64,000 nucleotides of DNA, taken from Deltaproteobacteria bacterium TMED58 (lineage in GTDB: Bacteria; Desulfobacterota_D; UBA1144). Made by a program: the position numbers and the translations under genes. Shown here in pieces: positions 39,263-48,293 of the stretch. The stretch lies in the NCBI GenBank assembly GCA_002167555.2, contig NHDL02000001.1, positions 136,114 to 200,113 of the forward strand, in the 5' to 3' direction. The notes beneath the pieces were generated by a model. The model did not search any database, had not been told where the DNA came from, and was given only the letters and a program-made list of their open reading frames with translations. How positions within the stretch are numbered: position 1 is the first letter of the stretch; the number at the start of each line of letters is the position of its first letter.

Positions 39263-40531
39263 ATGAGTATAGATATTAATGCTTTATTAGATAGAAAAAT
39301 TGAATTTCCTAAAACGTTAGATTATTTCTTGTACGGTGGATTTATACTTGGTCTTTTGACTTTTTTATACACTCTTTCTAACGGTCACGCAGATATTGCA
39401 TGGACTGCTTTTCATTTAAATTTCGTTTTCTGGGCTGGCGTCAGCCACGGTGGGGTCCTTTTTGCCTGTGCTATGAGAATCACTAGTTCTAGTTGGGGAA
39501 GATCTATAATGCGTATTTGCGAGTCTTTTGCTGCATTTATGCCAGTTGTGTTTATATTCTTACTTGTACTGCTTTTTATTGATGGAGAAAAAACTCTAAT
39601 ATACTTTTCAGAAGATTATCGAAATTATGATTATATTACTAGTAGAAAATATGATCTCTGGCTAAACTTTAATTCTGTATTCATAAGAAGCATATTATTG
39701 ATTGGAACTTTGCACATACTAACATACTATTATTTGTATCATTCAATTAAACAAGATTGTGAAGGAACTGGCAGATTTAAAGGGTTTTTCTCGTTTTTAT
39801 CATCCACACCAGAAGAAGGAAAAGAGGTTGACCATGATAATAAGCTTTATAAGTATTCTATAGCTATTGCCTTTGCATATTCGCTATCAATGACTTTCAT
39901 TGCATTTGATTTTATTATGTCTCTTGATGTGCATTTCTATAGCACATTATTTGGTGTTTATTATTTTATGGCATCAGTTTTAGCAGCTTTAGGTTTGATT
40001 GTGATAATTTCGTCTATGATGACTATTAAATTTAAACTAGAACAAGTTATTACAGAATTTCAATATTATGATGCCGCAAAATTGATGTTCGGTTTAAGTG
40101 TTTTTTGGCTATATACTTTCTTTTCCCAGTTTTTGCCAATTTGGTATGCAAATATGCCCGAAGAAACTGGATTTATTGCATCAAGGGTATTTGATGAGCC
40201 TTATAAGTCTTTATCCTGGGCTATTTTGACATGTATTTTTGTAATCCCTTTTGTGACTTTAATCCCTAGAACAACCAAAGTTGTAAAACCCATTTTAGTA
40301 ACCATTGCTTCAATATCTTTCTTAGGATTATTTGTGGAAAAGATTGTATTAATTTATCCTTCACTAATGCATGATCATTTTCATTTTGGCCTGGAAAGCA
40401 TTCTAATATCATTTGGATTTTTATGTTTATTTTTGTTATGCATAACGAAGTTTCTTTCTTACTTCCCAATTTTTGGACTAAAAGATAAAAAATTAATAAA
40501 AAAACTTTCTAGCGGGGGAGGTCATCATTAA
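39263..40531 (+). CDS. actF: Alternative complex III second NrfD-like membrane subunit ActF
   Basis: 422 aa, about ten transmembrane segments. Related to ActC but divergent, with FHLNFVFWAGVSHGGVLFA and a long periplasmic or cytoplasmic loop around residues 160-195. The C-terminus is cytoplasmic-type and His-ended (GGGHH). AAGGA precedes the ATG. Its TAA shares a base with the ATG of the 49-codon ORF downstream. Confidence 0.94.
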   Translation: MSIDINALLDRKIEFPKTLDYFLYGGFILGLLTFLYTLSNGHADIAWTAFHLNFVFWAGVSHGGVLFACAMRITSSSWGRSIMRICESFAAFMPVVFIFLLVLLFIDGEKTLIYFSEDYRNYDYITSRKYDLWLNFNSVFIRSILLIGTLHILTYYYLYHSIKQDCEGTGRFKGFFSFLSSTPEEGKEVDHDNKLYKYSIAIAFAYSLSMTFIAFDFIMSLDVHFYSTLFGVYYFMASVLAALGLIVIISSMMTIKFKLEQVITEFQYYDAAKLMFGLSVFWLYTFFSQFLPIWYANMPEETGFIASRVFDEPYKSLSWAILTCIFVIPFVTLIPRTTKVVKPILVTIASISFLGLFVEKIVLIYPSLMHDHFHFGLESILISFGFLCLFLLCITKFLSYFPIFGLKDKKLIKKLSSGGGHH

Positions 40532-40680
40532 TGGACAAGAAGAGTGACAGGCTAGGTACAGCCGGAGCAATAGGATTTGCATTAGGTGTTTTTGGATTTA
40601 TATCAACTTTATTGATAATATCTTTTCTAGGGCCTTTACTTCCAGACTTGATAAGGAAGGCTTTTGGAGTTATAAATTAA
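40531..40680 (+). CDS. 49-residue single-span membrane protein at the end of the act operon
   Basis: The ATG at 40531 overlaps the actF stop (TAATG) and the frame ends at TAA 40678-40680, 6 nt before purM. The peptide has a charged start (MDKKSDRL), one hydrophobic helix (residues ~11-37, rich in Gly/Phe/Leu/Ile) and a short basic tail (LIRKAF). It fits the kind of single-helix accessory subunit found in purified alternative complex III preparations, but I cannot assign it to a named subunit. Translational coupling to actF is the main evidence. Confidence 0.65.
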   Translation: MDKKSDRLGTAGAIGFALGVFGFISTLLIISFLGPLLPDLIRKAFGVIN

Positions 40681-40686
40681 TTCTTA

Positions 40687-41700
40687 ATGAAGTCGAAAAT
40701 TACTTATAAAGATTCTGGAGTTGATATTAAAGTTGGTAATGACTTCGTAGCTAAAATTCAACGTGATATTAAAAAAACCTTAAATAGTAATGTAATTGGA
40801 AAAACAACATCTTTTGCTGCGCTTTATTCTATTACAAAAGAGAAAATAAAAAATCCTGTTTTGGTTTCTTGTACAGATGGTGTAGGGACTAAAATAGAGC
40901 TGGGAATTAAGACAAATAAACTTAGAGGACTAGGAATTGATCTAGTTGCCATGTCAATCAATGATTTGATTTGTACTGGGGCCAAGCCACTTTTCTTTCT
41001 AGACTATTTAGCAACTTCGAAACTAAAAGTTAACTACCATTCTGAGGTTATTAAGGGAATTGTCGAGGGTTGCATTCTTTCTTCATGCTCTTTAGTAGGG
41101 GGGGAAACCGCAGAAATGCCTGGAATGTATAAGGGTAAAGATTTTGATTTAGCTGGTTTTGCGGTTGGAATAGTTGATAAAAATAAAATCATACAAACAA
41201 AGAAGATTAGAGGAGGAGAGTTACTAATAGGACTTCCTTCTAGTGGACCACACTCAAACGGCTACTCTTTAATTAGAAAACTTTTTTTTGAAAAAAGAAG
41301 TAAGTTTATTCAAGATAAGAGATTTATTAATTCTGTAATGAAGCCAACTAGAATTTATGTTGATATAATTTCTAGTATTTTAAGAAAAATTAAGGTTAAA
41401 GGGATGGCACATATAACTGGAGGCGGACTTGTTGAAAATATCCCTAGGATTTTGCCAAAGGGCATGGGTATAGAGATTTATCATTCTAGAATGCCAAAGA
41501 ATAAACTTTTTAAAGATATACAAGACTATTCAGGTCTAAATTTTGAAGAAATGACTAAAGTTTTTAATATGGGGATTGGTTTTGTTATTTGTATAAATGA
41601 AAAAGACTTGGGAGCTTTATCAAAAATTTTAAACTCTAAAAATGAAAAATTTTATGTATTAGGTAATGTTGTCAAAGGAAGCGAATTTAAAATTACTTAA
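40687..41700 (+). CDS. purM: Phosphoribosylformylglycinamidine cyclo-ligase (AIR synthetase)
   Basis: 337 aa. Makes AIR, the common precursor of purines and, through ThiC, thiamine. Signatures: SCTDGVGTKIELG, MSINDLICTGAKPLFFLDY, LVGGETAEMPGMY, GLPSSGPHSNGYSL and HITGGGLVENIPRI. Full length. It follows the act operon by 6 nt and converges on the TolA-like gene with a 4-nt overlap. Confidence 0.97.
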   Translation: MKSKITYKDSGVDIKVGNDFVAKIQRDIKKTLNSNVIGKTTSFAALYSITKEKIKNPVLVSCTDGVGTKIELGIKTNKLRGLGIDLVAMSINDLICTGAKPLFFLDYLATSKLKVNYHSEVIKGIVEGCILSSCSLVGGETAEMPGMYKGKDFDLAGFAVGIVDKNKIIQTKKIRGGELLIGLPSSGPHSNGYSLIRKLFFEKRSKFIQDKRFINSVMKPTRIYVDIISSILRKIKVKGMAHITGGGLVENIPRILPKGMGIEIYHSRMPKNKLFKDIQDYSGLNFEEMTKVFNMGIGFVICINEKDLGALSKILNSKNEKFYVLGNVVKGSEFKIT

Positions 41701-42476
41701 TAGTACCAACCTTGAGGGGAATAATTGAAAGTTATATTTACGTTTAGCTTGTTTAATGTCCAAGCCGAAGGGAATGGACCAAATGGTGCTGCTTGATATA
41801 CCGCATCACCTGCTTCATTATCCAAGTCAGCATAGCCTGAAGATTTAAGAATTTCGCTATTTATGAGTTTCCCCTTTTTATTTAATGTTATTTTTAGAAC
41901 AACTTGACCCGTTTCTCCCCTCTGAAGTGAGGAAGTGGGATATGACCATGTCATTTCAATCTTTCTTTTTATCCTTAGAAAATATGAAATATACTTAAAT
42001 TCCTGTGTATTGAAGTCAACAGTTACTTCGTCGTTACTCTCAGGGTCAGTAGGACCCGGATTGAATAAACTTTCTGTAGATTTTGATGATTTATCTGCTA
42101 GTTTCTTCTTTTCGGACTTATTCTTTGTTTCTAGGTCTCCTTTTTCTGTAATTTTTTTCTCTTCTTTAGATAAGACTTTATTGCTCGCTTCACTTTTTTT
42201 CGAATCAACTGATTTTTTATTTGAATTTTTAATTGGTGATTTTCTAATTTTTTCTTCAATAACTTTATTTGAGTTTTTCGCTAATCTACCTGAATCATTT
42301 ATAATCTTATTTGAGTCAGGGATATCGATTTCTGTGATTTCCAAATATTTTAGGGGTTTTTGAAAGCCTTTAAAGAATAAATTATAGTTTTGAAAAATCA
42401 TAATTATCAGCAGATGAATCATAATTGAGATAATTATGAATTTTTGTTTTTTTATTTTTGATTCTAATTTTTTCAT
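41697..42476 (-). CDS. TolA/TonB-like envelope protein
   Basis: 259 aa. One N-terminal transmembrane anchor (~13-35), a long Lys/Ser/Glu-rich extended linker (~55-150), and a C-terminal TonB/TolA-type domain (~160-259) with QVVLKITLNKKGKLINSEILKSSG and a GYADLDNEAGDAVYQAAPFG segment. It probably transmits energy from the ExbB/ExbD-type motor, encoded 19 kb away at 61154-62178, to the outer membrane. TolA is slightly more likely than TonB because no receptor is nearby. Confidence 0.82.
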   Translation of the reverse strand: MKKLESKIKKQKFIIISIMIHLLIIMIFQNYNLFFKGFQKPLKYLEITEIDIPDSNKIINDSGRLAKNSNKVIEEKIRKSPIKNSNKKSVDSKKSEASNKVLSKEEKKITEKGDLETKNKSEKKKLADKSSKSTESLFNPGPTDPESNDEVTVDFNTQEFKYISYFLRIKRKIEMTWSYPTSSLQRGETGQVVLKITLNKKGKLINSEILKSSGYADLDNEAGDAVYQAAPFGPFPSAWTLNKLNVNITFNYSPQGWYY

Positions 42477-42494
42477 TTTATTTTATCTAATAAA

Positions 42495-42785
42495 ATGTAT
42501 CATTATGTAGTGATTAGAAAAGTTTTTTTTCTCTTGATTTTACTACTAATAAGCTTTTTTATAAATGATTCCTATGCATTAAAGTCCCCTAGGGAAAAGT
42601 GGAATTATCAAAAAAAGGAAGATAATATTAAGCATCATACTATTAAAGTTAGGATTAAATCAAAAAAGAGCGAAAAAATAGAAAATTCCTCTGATAGTAA
42701 TGAATATAATTCTGTAATAAACGAAATAGGAGAGGATGGAACTAAAAAAATAGACAGGCCTGGTTCACCTAGAGACAGATGGTAA
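42495..42785 (+). CDS. Unknown exported basic protein
   Basis: 96 aa. An N-terminal signal peptide (hydrophobic core FFLLILLLISFF, likely cut after DSYA) is followed by a short Lys/Ser/Glu-rich, low-complexity mature part. The ATG is at 42495; a GTG at 42510 that lies 6 nt after TATCAT would give a tidier signal peptide and match the leaderless pattern. Only 18 bp separate it from the divergent TolA-like gene. Overlaps the next gene by 7 nt. No family recognised. Confidence 0.55.
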   Translation: MYHYVVIRKVFFLLILLLISFFINDSYALKSPREKWNYQKKEDNIKHHTIKVRIKSKKSEKIENSSDSNEYNSVINEIGEDGTKKIDRPGSPRDRW

Positions 42786-43468
42786 ATTTTATAAAGTACA
42801 GAAATTTTTATATTATTTTTTTATCCCTTTTTTTGCTTAATTCGTGTTCTTGGCTTTCTAAGGAGTGGGAAGATAGACCAAAATGGCTTATGCCTGACAC
42901 AGTTGAATCTAAAGACGTAAACCCAACAGCTTCTTCTAATACAGTTCTAGTCTCAGGATTTAATCTTTCCTCTTCGCAAAGTGAAGTTAAAAAGAAAATA
43001 TCTAATGGAGGCTTGAAGTATGAGAAGTCACAAAATGATAAAAAAGATAAGCTAGTTAGTTTTTCATTCGGTGGAACTTTAATCAATCTTCCAAATCAGT
43101 TTAATTATTCTTCTTCTAACTCTACTGTGAATTTTTTTGAAGGGTCAATCTTATCTACTAGGGTAATATTTAATGCAATAAATGAGGAGAATTTAGAGGT
43201 AATTGTAAATTCTCTTTATAATGTCCTAATAGAGAATTATTCTAATCCAGATTCTGAAAACTCTATCTATTCTTTCCAGACGTATAAATGGGATAATGAA
43301 AACCTAGAAATTTTTCTTTCTGTTGACGAGGAAAATAAAAGGGTTTTGATAACTGAAATTAATTCACAACTAGAAGAGACAAGAAGTTTTAAAGAATTTA
43401 AGAATAAATATATAGAACAGTATCAAACCTATGATGAAGAAGTAAAGTATGGGAAGCCTAACCGTTAG
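42779..43468 (+). CDS. Unknown predicted lipoprotein
   Basis: 229 aa. N-terminal signal with a lipobox (FLLNSC, Cys at residue ~23) and a downstream WLSKEWEDRPKW segment. The mature protein is alternating polar/hydrophobic, beta-rich in appearance, with no recognisable domain. It is co-transcribed with the preceding exported protein and divergent from the TolA-like gene, so an envelope role is likely. Its 3' end overlaps ecm by 11 nt convergently. Confidence 0.6.
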   Translation: MVNFIKYRNFYIIFLSLFLLNSCSWLSKEWEDRPKWLMPDTVESKDVNPTASSNTVLVSGFNLSSSQSEVKKKISNGGLKYEKSQNDKKDKLVSFSFGGTLINLPNQFNYSSSNSTVNFFEGSILSTRVIFNAINEENLEVIVNSLYNVLIENYSNPDSENSIYSFQTYKWDNENLEIFLSVDEENKRVLITEINSQLEETRSFKEFKNKYIEQYQTYDEEVKYGKPNR

Positions 43469-45428
43469 TCATTTCTTTATTAACTATATTCGCAAAGTCT
43501 TCCATAATTTTGTTTAAAGAGTAATCTTTAGGTGTATAAACTGCTCTAACCCCTGATTTTTTTAATGTGGCGTGATCCTCGTCCGGTATAATTCCACCAA
43601 CTATCAAAGGTGTATTACCGCACCCTTTCTCTTTCATTATTTCTATAATTCTTGGAACAACTGTAAGATGTGAGCCAGATAAAATACTCAATCCAATCAG
43701 GTCTACATCTTCTTGTTCTACAGTACTAACAATTTCATCAGGAGTTAATCTAATACCATGGTAAATGACTTCCATTCCTACATCCCTTGCTCTAACTGCA
43801 ATTTGCTCAGCCCCATTAGAGTGACCATCAAGACCAGGTTTTCCAACTAATATTTTTATTGGTCTTCCAAGCCTTTTATTTACATCTTTAACTTTATCTC
43901 TAACAAGCGTGATTTCTTCATCATTCACATCAGTTGATATTCCAGTTCCTGTAGGTGGCCTATATTCTCCAAATACTTCTCTAAGAGCACCTGCCCATTC
44001 ACCAGTCGTTATACCATTCTTTGCGCACTCTATTGATATTGGCATTATATTGTCTGCGTTTTTAATCACATTCTTGAGTTTCTCCAAACTTGCTTTAACC
44101 TTTTTTTCATCTCTTTTTTCCTTATATTTAAATAGTGAATTAATTTTATCAGAAACAACTTTATCGCTTACTTTTTGTATTGATTCATCAACGGAGAGAG
44201 GTGATTGTTCAGTTTCCTGGAAAATATTTACACCTATAATTTTTTTATCTCCACTTTCAATATCATGCGATCTTTTTGCAAGAGAGCTCACTAAAGCCTC
44301 TTTCATATATCCATTTTCAAGGGCAACTGCAGCTCCACCCATTTTATCAATTTTATCGATCTCATCATAAGCTAATTGTTTTAATTCTTTTACTTTCCCT
44401 TCGATTATTGTGGAACCTTCGAATATATCCGAAAATTCTAGTAAGTCAGTTTCAAAGGCAAGAATTTGTTGGAACCTCAGAGACCATTGTTGATCCCAAG
44501 GCCTTGGTAGCCCCAGAGCTTCATTCCAACCAGGTAATTGAACAGCTCGAGCTCTTGCATTCTTACTAAGAGTTACAGCTAGCATTTCGATAATTATTCT
44601 AGCAACATTATTCTCTGGTTGCTGTGCGGTTAAACCAAGCGAATTTACTTGAACTCCATATCTAAATCTTCTAAACTTAGGATCCTCTACGTTATATCTT
44701 TTTTGGCATATTTCGTCCCACATTTCTGTGAAAGCTCTCATCTTACATAGTTCCTCGACAAATCTAATTCCTGCATTTACAAAAAAAGATATCCTGCCAA
44801 CTACTTTAGGAAAATCTTCTTCGGGGATTTGACCTGATTCTTTAACTGTGTCTAATATGCAAATTGCATTAGATAAAGCGAAAGCAATCTCCTGTACAGG
44901 AGTTGCACCTGCTTCTTGAAGGTGATAGCTACAAATATTAGTAGGATTCCACTTAGGAATCTTTTTATAGCAAAATACAATCATATCAGATATAAGATTT
45001 ATTGATTCCTTTGGAGGAAAAATATATGTACCTCTGGAAAGATATTCCTTTAATATATCGTTTTGTGTAGTACCTTGGAGCTTAGAAATATCAACATTAG
45101 ATTTTTCTGCTGTTGCACAATAAAGGGATAACAGCCAAGCGGCTGGAGCGTTAATGGTCATAGATGTATTCATTTGATCCAGAGGTATATCTTGAAAAAG
45201 TTTATTCATATCATCTAAGTTAGATATAGGAACGCCAACTTTTCCTACTTCACCTTGAGATAGGATATGGTCTGAGTCATAGCCAGTTTGTGTTGGCAAA
45301 TCAAAAGCCACACTTAATCCAGTTTGACCTTTACTAAGGTTCATCTTGAAAAGTTTATTAGATTCCTCTGCTGTACTGTGTCCAGCATAAGTTCTCATAA
45401 TCCAAGGTCTATCTGTTTTATTAGCCAT
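43458..45428 (-). CDS. ecm: B12-dependent acyl-CoA mutase, probable ethylmalonyl-CoA mutase
   Basis: 656 aa, one chain holding both the catalytic TIM barrel and the C-terminal cobalamin domain. It begins RPWIMRTYAGHSTAEESN and has AFDLPTQTGYDSDH, KLQGTTQNDILKEY, SYHLQEAGATPVQE and LGLPRPWDQQWSLR, the Ecm/MeaA subgroup pattern. The base-off B12 motif is Asp534-x-His536-x-x-Gly539 (GLDGHSNG) with SILSGSHLT and a GG segment. It is shorter than methylmalonyl-CoA mutases (~700+ aa). Its neighbours mcl and mcd catalyse later steps of the ethylmalonyl-CoA pathway, which strengthens the call. A MeaA-type methylmalonyl-CoA role cannot be excluded. Confidence 0.85.
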   Translation of the reverse strand: MANKTDRPWIMRTYAGHSTAEESNKLFKMNLSKGQTGLSVAFDLPTQTGYDSDHILSQGEVGKVGVPISNLDDMNKLFQDIPLDQMNTSMTINAPAAWLLSLYCATAEKSNVDISKLQGTTQNDILKEYLSRGTYIFPPKESINLISDMIVFCYKKIPKWNPTNICSYHLQEAGATPVQEIAFALSNAICILDTVKESGQIPEEDFPKVVGRISFFVNAGIRFVEELCKMRAFTEMWDEICQKRYNVEDPKFRRFRYGVQVNSLGLTAQQPENNVARIIIEMLAVTLSKNARARAVQLPGWNEALGLPRPWDQQWSLRFQQILAFETDLLEFSDIFEGSTIIEGKVKELKQLAYDEIDKIDKMGGAAVALENGYMKEALVSSLAKRSHDIESGDKKIIGVNIFQETEQSPLSVDESIQKVSDKVVSDKINSLFKYKEKRDEKKVKASLEKLKNVIKNADNIMPISIECAKNGITTGEWAGALREVFGEYRPPTGTGISTDVNDEEITLVRDKVKDVNKRLGRPIKILVGKPGLDGHSNGAEQIAVRARDVGMEVIYHGIRLTPDEIVSTVEQEDVDLIGLSILSGSHLTVVPRIIEIMKEKGCGNTPLIVGGIIPDEDHATLKKSGVRAVYTPKDYSLNKIMEDFANIVNKEMTNG

Positions 45429-45434
45429 ATTAAC

Positions 45435-46469
45435 TTATTCGTTTGACCCTAAAATATCATAACCAGTGATTGACTTACTTTTTTCAGCCATTAAATCAAG
45501 ATATTCTTTGTCTACTAAGCCTGCAAGATAAGCTTTTGAAACTCTCATTAAAGCAATCTTTGCAGTAGCTTCATCAATCATTTCACCTGTTTCAGGATTA
45601 AACATTGAGCCACCACCCATTTCATGATAAAAATCTAGTTGTTGTTTTGCTTCTTTTATTTGCTCATCGTTTGGTGTGAAAGCGTCATTAGATATTACAG
45701 CTTGTTGAGGATGTATTACCCACGTTCCATCCATACCAATCAAAGCAGAGCCCTGTACTTTTTTTCTCAATCCTTCTTCTACTTTTGCCACTTGCTCTGG
45801 TGTATCATCTTTTCTCCATAATCCTAAATAAACATTATCGATTGCATGAAGCCCTGCAGCCTTAGCGGCAGTTATAACAGCTTTTTTTTCATAATAAAAA
45901 ACTTCATTTTGAGCATCCAAGCAAGCACTAGGATCTACACCAAGTTCCGCAGTATAATCAGCAATTCCGAATATAAGCCCAGCCATTCTTGGAGAGGCTT
46001 TAGCCATATCAAATGCATATTCTAGTGCTCTAGGCCTTTCAATAAGAGCTTCTATTGCTAACTTAGTTTTCCATCCATGCTTTGACTCCAATTCATCTAA
46101 AGTATCTGAAACTAATTTTACGTCTTCTGGTCCATTACATTTTGGGATAATTATTCCGTGAAACTTATCTACTGCTCCACTTAATACTGCTTCCATGTCA
46201 CCTCTAAAAAATTCAGACCTAAGGTTGTTTGGTCTTACAGTTATAACTTTTTTTCCAAAATCCAAGGTATTTAAAGCTTCTACCATTGTAGCCCTACTTT
46301 TATCACCTTTGAATTCGTAAGGACAGGCGTCCTCTAAATCAGCCATAACATGATCAACTGGTGTTTTTTCTGCACTAGCTGCATTTGTGTGGAGTTTCAT
46401 GTTGTGTCCCGGATATGTAAGTTCAGTCCTTGGAACCACTACTCTTGTACCTTCATCTAATATAAACAA
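45435..46469 (-). CDS. HpcH/HpaI-family CoA lyase, probable malyl-CoA/beta-methylmalyl-CoA lyase
   Basis: 344 aa. The TIM-barrel lyase has the acidic metal-binding VMADLEDACPYEFK, KVITVRPNNLRSEFF with the substrate Arg, KLAIEALIERPRALEYA with the second metal Glu, and GMDGTWVIHPQQAVI. In the ethylmalonyl-CoA pathway this enzyme splits beta-methylmalyl-CoA to glyoxylate and propionyl-CoA and can condense glyoxylate with acetyl-CoA. Citrate-lyase-beta-like or malyl-CoA thioesterase activity is the alternative. Placed between mcd and ecm, 6 nt upstream of ecm. Confidence 0.8.
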   Translation of the reverse strand: MFILDEGTRVVVPRTELTYPGHNMKLHTNAASAEKTPVDHVMADLEDACPYEFKGDKSRATMVEALNTLDFGKKVITVRPNNLRSEFFRGDMEAVLSGAVDKFHGIIIPKCNGPEDVKLVSDTLDELESKHGWKTKLAIEALIERPRALEYAFDMAKASPRMAGLIFGIADYTAELGVDPSACLDAQNEVFYYEKKAVITAAKAAGLHAIDNVYLGLWRKDDTPEQVAKVEEGLRKKVQGSALIGMDGTWVIHPQQAVISNDAFTPNDEQIKEAKQQLDFYHEMGGGSMFNPETGEMIDEATAKIALMRVSKAYLAGLVDKEYLDLMAEKSKSITGYDILGSNE

Positions 46470-46493
46470 TTTAATTTCCTCCTAGATTCTATT

Positions 46494-47654
46494 TTATTTT
46501 AATATAGCTTTAGCGATAACTTCGTGTTGTATTTCACTTGTCCCCTCAAATATGCTAATTACTCTTCCATCTCTCCAGTATCTTTCAACAGGAAACTCTT
46601 TAGAGTATCCATATCCTCCAAGGATTTGCATAGCTTCTCTGGTTATAAACTCTACAGCTTTTGCAGCCTTAACTTTAGCCATTCCTGCTTCTAGATCACA
46701 TCTTTTCCCCGAGTCTTTTAATGAGGCAGCATAATAGGTAAGTTGTCTTGCAGCTTCTAGCTCAACTTTCATTTCTGACAACTTCATTCTTATAGCTTGA
46801 TGCTCGCAAATTGGTTTACCAAATTGCTCCCTTTCTTTTGAATATTGAAGTGCAAAATCAAATGCAGCTTGTGCCACACCAACCGCACGGGCAGCTGTTT
46901 GAAGTCTAGCACTTTCATAACTAACCATTAATTGATAAAAACCCTTATTCTCTTCTCCGCCTAATAGAGAATCTTCAGGAACAAAAACATCTTCAAAGGC
47001 TAAATTAAACGATCTCATTCCATGATATCCCACTGTCGGTATAGGCTCGCCTTTTATGTTTGGGTGAACTATTTTTTCTGCTGACTCTTTTTCAACAAAA
47101 AACATACTTAGACCTTTATGTCTTAGGGAGGTGTCAGGATTTGTTCTTGCAAGAACCATTAAAACATTTGCTCTATTTGCATAAGTACACCAAGCTTTTG
47201 CACCATTTAATAGATATCCTCCATCTGTCTTTGTTGCTTTCATTATCATGCTAGCTGAATCAGAACCTGAATCTGGTTCGGTGAAAGCCGCGGCAGGTAG
47301 AACCGTACCTGTCGCGAGTCCAGGAATATATTTCTTTTTTTGCTCATCAGTGCCATGTGCTTCGAGCAATGTTCCCATTATAACCCCTCTTGTCATAACA
47401 CTTCCTACGCTTAACCATCCTTTGCTTAATTCTTCGGCAACTATGGTCATAGTAATATTATCAAGTCCTAGACCATCGTATTCTTCTGGGAATAAAACTC
47501 CAAAATAGCCTTGTTCTGCCATTTTGGTTATTATTTCCATAGGAATTTCTTCGTTTTTGGCATCTAAATCTGATGCAATAGGTATTATTTCCTCTTCAGT
47601 AAACCTTCTAACCGCACTTCTAAATTCTTCGTGATCACTAGTAACAAAAGACAT
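46494..47654 (-). CDS. Acyl-CoA dehydrogenase, probable methylsuccinyl-CoA dehydrogenase
   Basis: 386 aa, full flavin fold: PEEYDGLGL, AAFTEPDSGSDSASM, TYANRANVLMVLART, GLSMFFVEK, SARLQTAARAVGVAQAAFDF and the C-terminal GGYGYSKEFPVERYWRDGRV with an IFEGTSEIQ catalytic region. Several segments (FTEPxxGSD, ESARxQTAARAxGVAQ, GQ/KRCDLEAGMAK) resemble methylsuccinyl-CoA dehydrogenase of the ethylmalonyl-CoA pathway, although that enzyme usually has a ~150-aa N-terminal extension that is missing here. Operon position with mcl and ecm supports the assignment. Confidence 0.78.
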   Translation of the reverse strand: MSFVTSDHEEFRSAVRRFTEEEIIPIASDLDAKNEEIPMEIITKMAEQGYFGVLFPEEYDGLGLDNITMTIVAEELSKGWLSVGSVMTRGVIMGTLLEAHGTDEQKKKYIPGLATGTVLPAAAFTEPDSGSDSASMIMKATKTDGGYLLNGAKAWCTYANRANVLMVLARTNPDTSLRHKGLSMFFVEKESAEKIVHPNIKGEPIPTVGYHGMRSFNLAFEDVFVPEDSLLGGEENKGFYQLMVSYESARLQTAARAVGVAQAAFDFALQYSKEREQFGKPICEHQAIRMKLSEMKVELEAARQLTYYAASLKDSGKRCDLEAGMAKVKAAKAVEFITREAMQILGGYGYSKEFPVERYWRDGRVISIFEGTSEIQHEVIAKAILK

Positions 47655-47816
47655 AATTATACACCCTCCATGTAATTTTAATCTCAGTTTAAATCGGGGT
47701 AAACTCAGTGTTAATTATACATTGCAGAAAATGAATGAAAAGGGTAAAAAAACTTTTATATGTTGAAATTATATATATATTAATAATATCTACATTTATA
47801 GATAAAGGAGTTTATT
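47655..47816. promoter_or_regulatory. Divergent control region of the mcd-mcl-ecm operon and cyclophilin gene
   Basis: 162 bp. On the minus strand a TATAAT -10 lies in GCAATGTATAATTAAC. Downstream of it are two direct ACTGAG copies and an AGTTTA/TAAACT inverted repeat around a GC-rich centre (about 47681-47710), which is operator-like. GGAGGGTG precedes the mcd ATG. On the plus strand AAGGAG precedes the cyclophilin ATG. No RNA gene is seen. Confidence 0.4.
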
Positions 47817-48284
47817 ATGGGAATTACACATATTAGAATTAAGCTTGAAACAGGGAATGTAAAAATAAAATTGAGACCCGATCTTGCTCCAAATCATGTT
47901 CAACGAATAATTGAGCTAGCATCAGAAGGTTTTTATAACGGAGTTGTTTTTCATAGAGTTATTCCTAACTTTATGGCGCAGACCGGAGATCCAACTGGGA
48001 CAGGGACAGGAAGTTCAGACAAGCCAAATCTAAACCAAGAATTCTCAAGTGAAAGTCATGTTAGGGGAACTGCATCAATGGCAAGATCGGCGGATCCCAA
48101 TAGTGCAAATTCACAGTTCTTTATCTGTTTTGGTGATTGCTCTTGGCTAAATAATCAATATACTATTTGGGGAGAAGTAGAAGAAGGAATGGAGCTAATC
48201 GATCAAATTAAAAAAGGGGAAGATGAAAGTGGAATGGTTAGAGACCCAGATAAGATGATTGAAGTAGTTACTTTAGAAGGTTAG
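47817..48284 (+). CDS. Cyclophilin-type peptidyl-prolyl isomerase
   Basis: 155 aa, a single cyclophilin domain with the catalytic region VVFHRVIPNFMAQTGDPTGTGTG, SMARSADPNSANSQFFICFGD and WLNNQYTIWGEV. No signal peptide, so cytoplasmic. Standard bacterial PpiB-like length. AAGGAG lies at good spacing before the ATG. Confidence 0.95.
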   Translation: MGITHIRIKLETGNVKIKLRPDLAPNHVQRIIELASEGFYNGVVFHRVIPNFMAQTGDPTGTGTGSSDKPNLNQEFSSESHVRGTASMARSADPNSANSQFFICFGDCSWLNNQYTIWGEVEEGMELIDQIKKGEDESGMVRDPDKMIEVVTLEG

Positions 48285-48293
48285 GTGAATTTT

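Noticed and set aside
43458-45428. Methylmalonyl-CoA mutase
   Set aside because: The chain is shorter than typical Mcm, matches the Ecm/MeaA motifs better and sits with ethylmalonyl-CoA pathway genes; kept only as an alternative.
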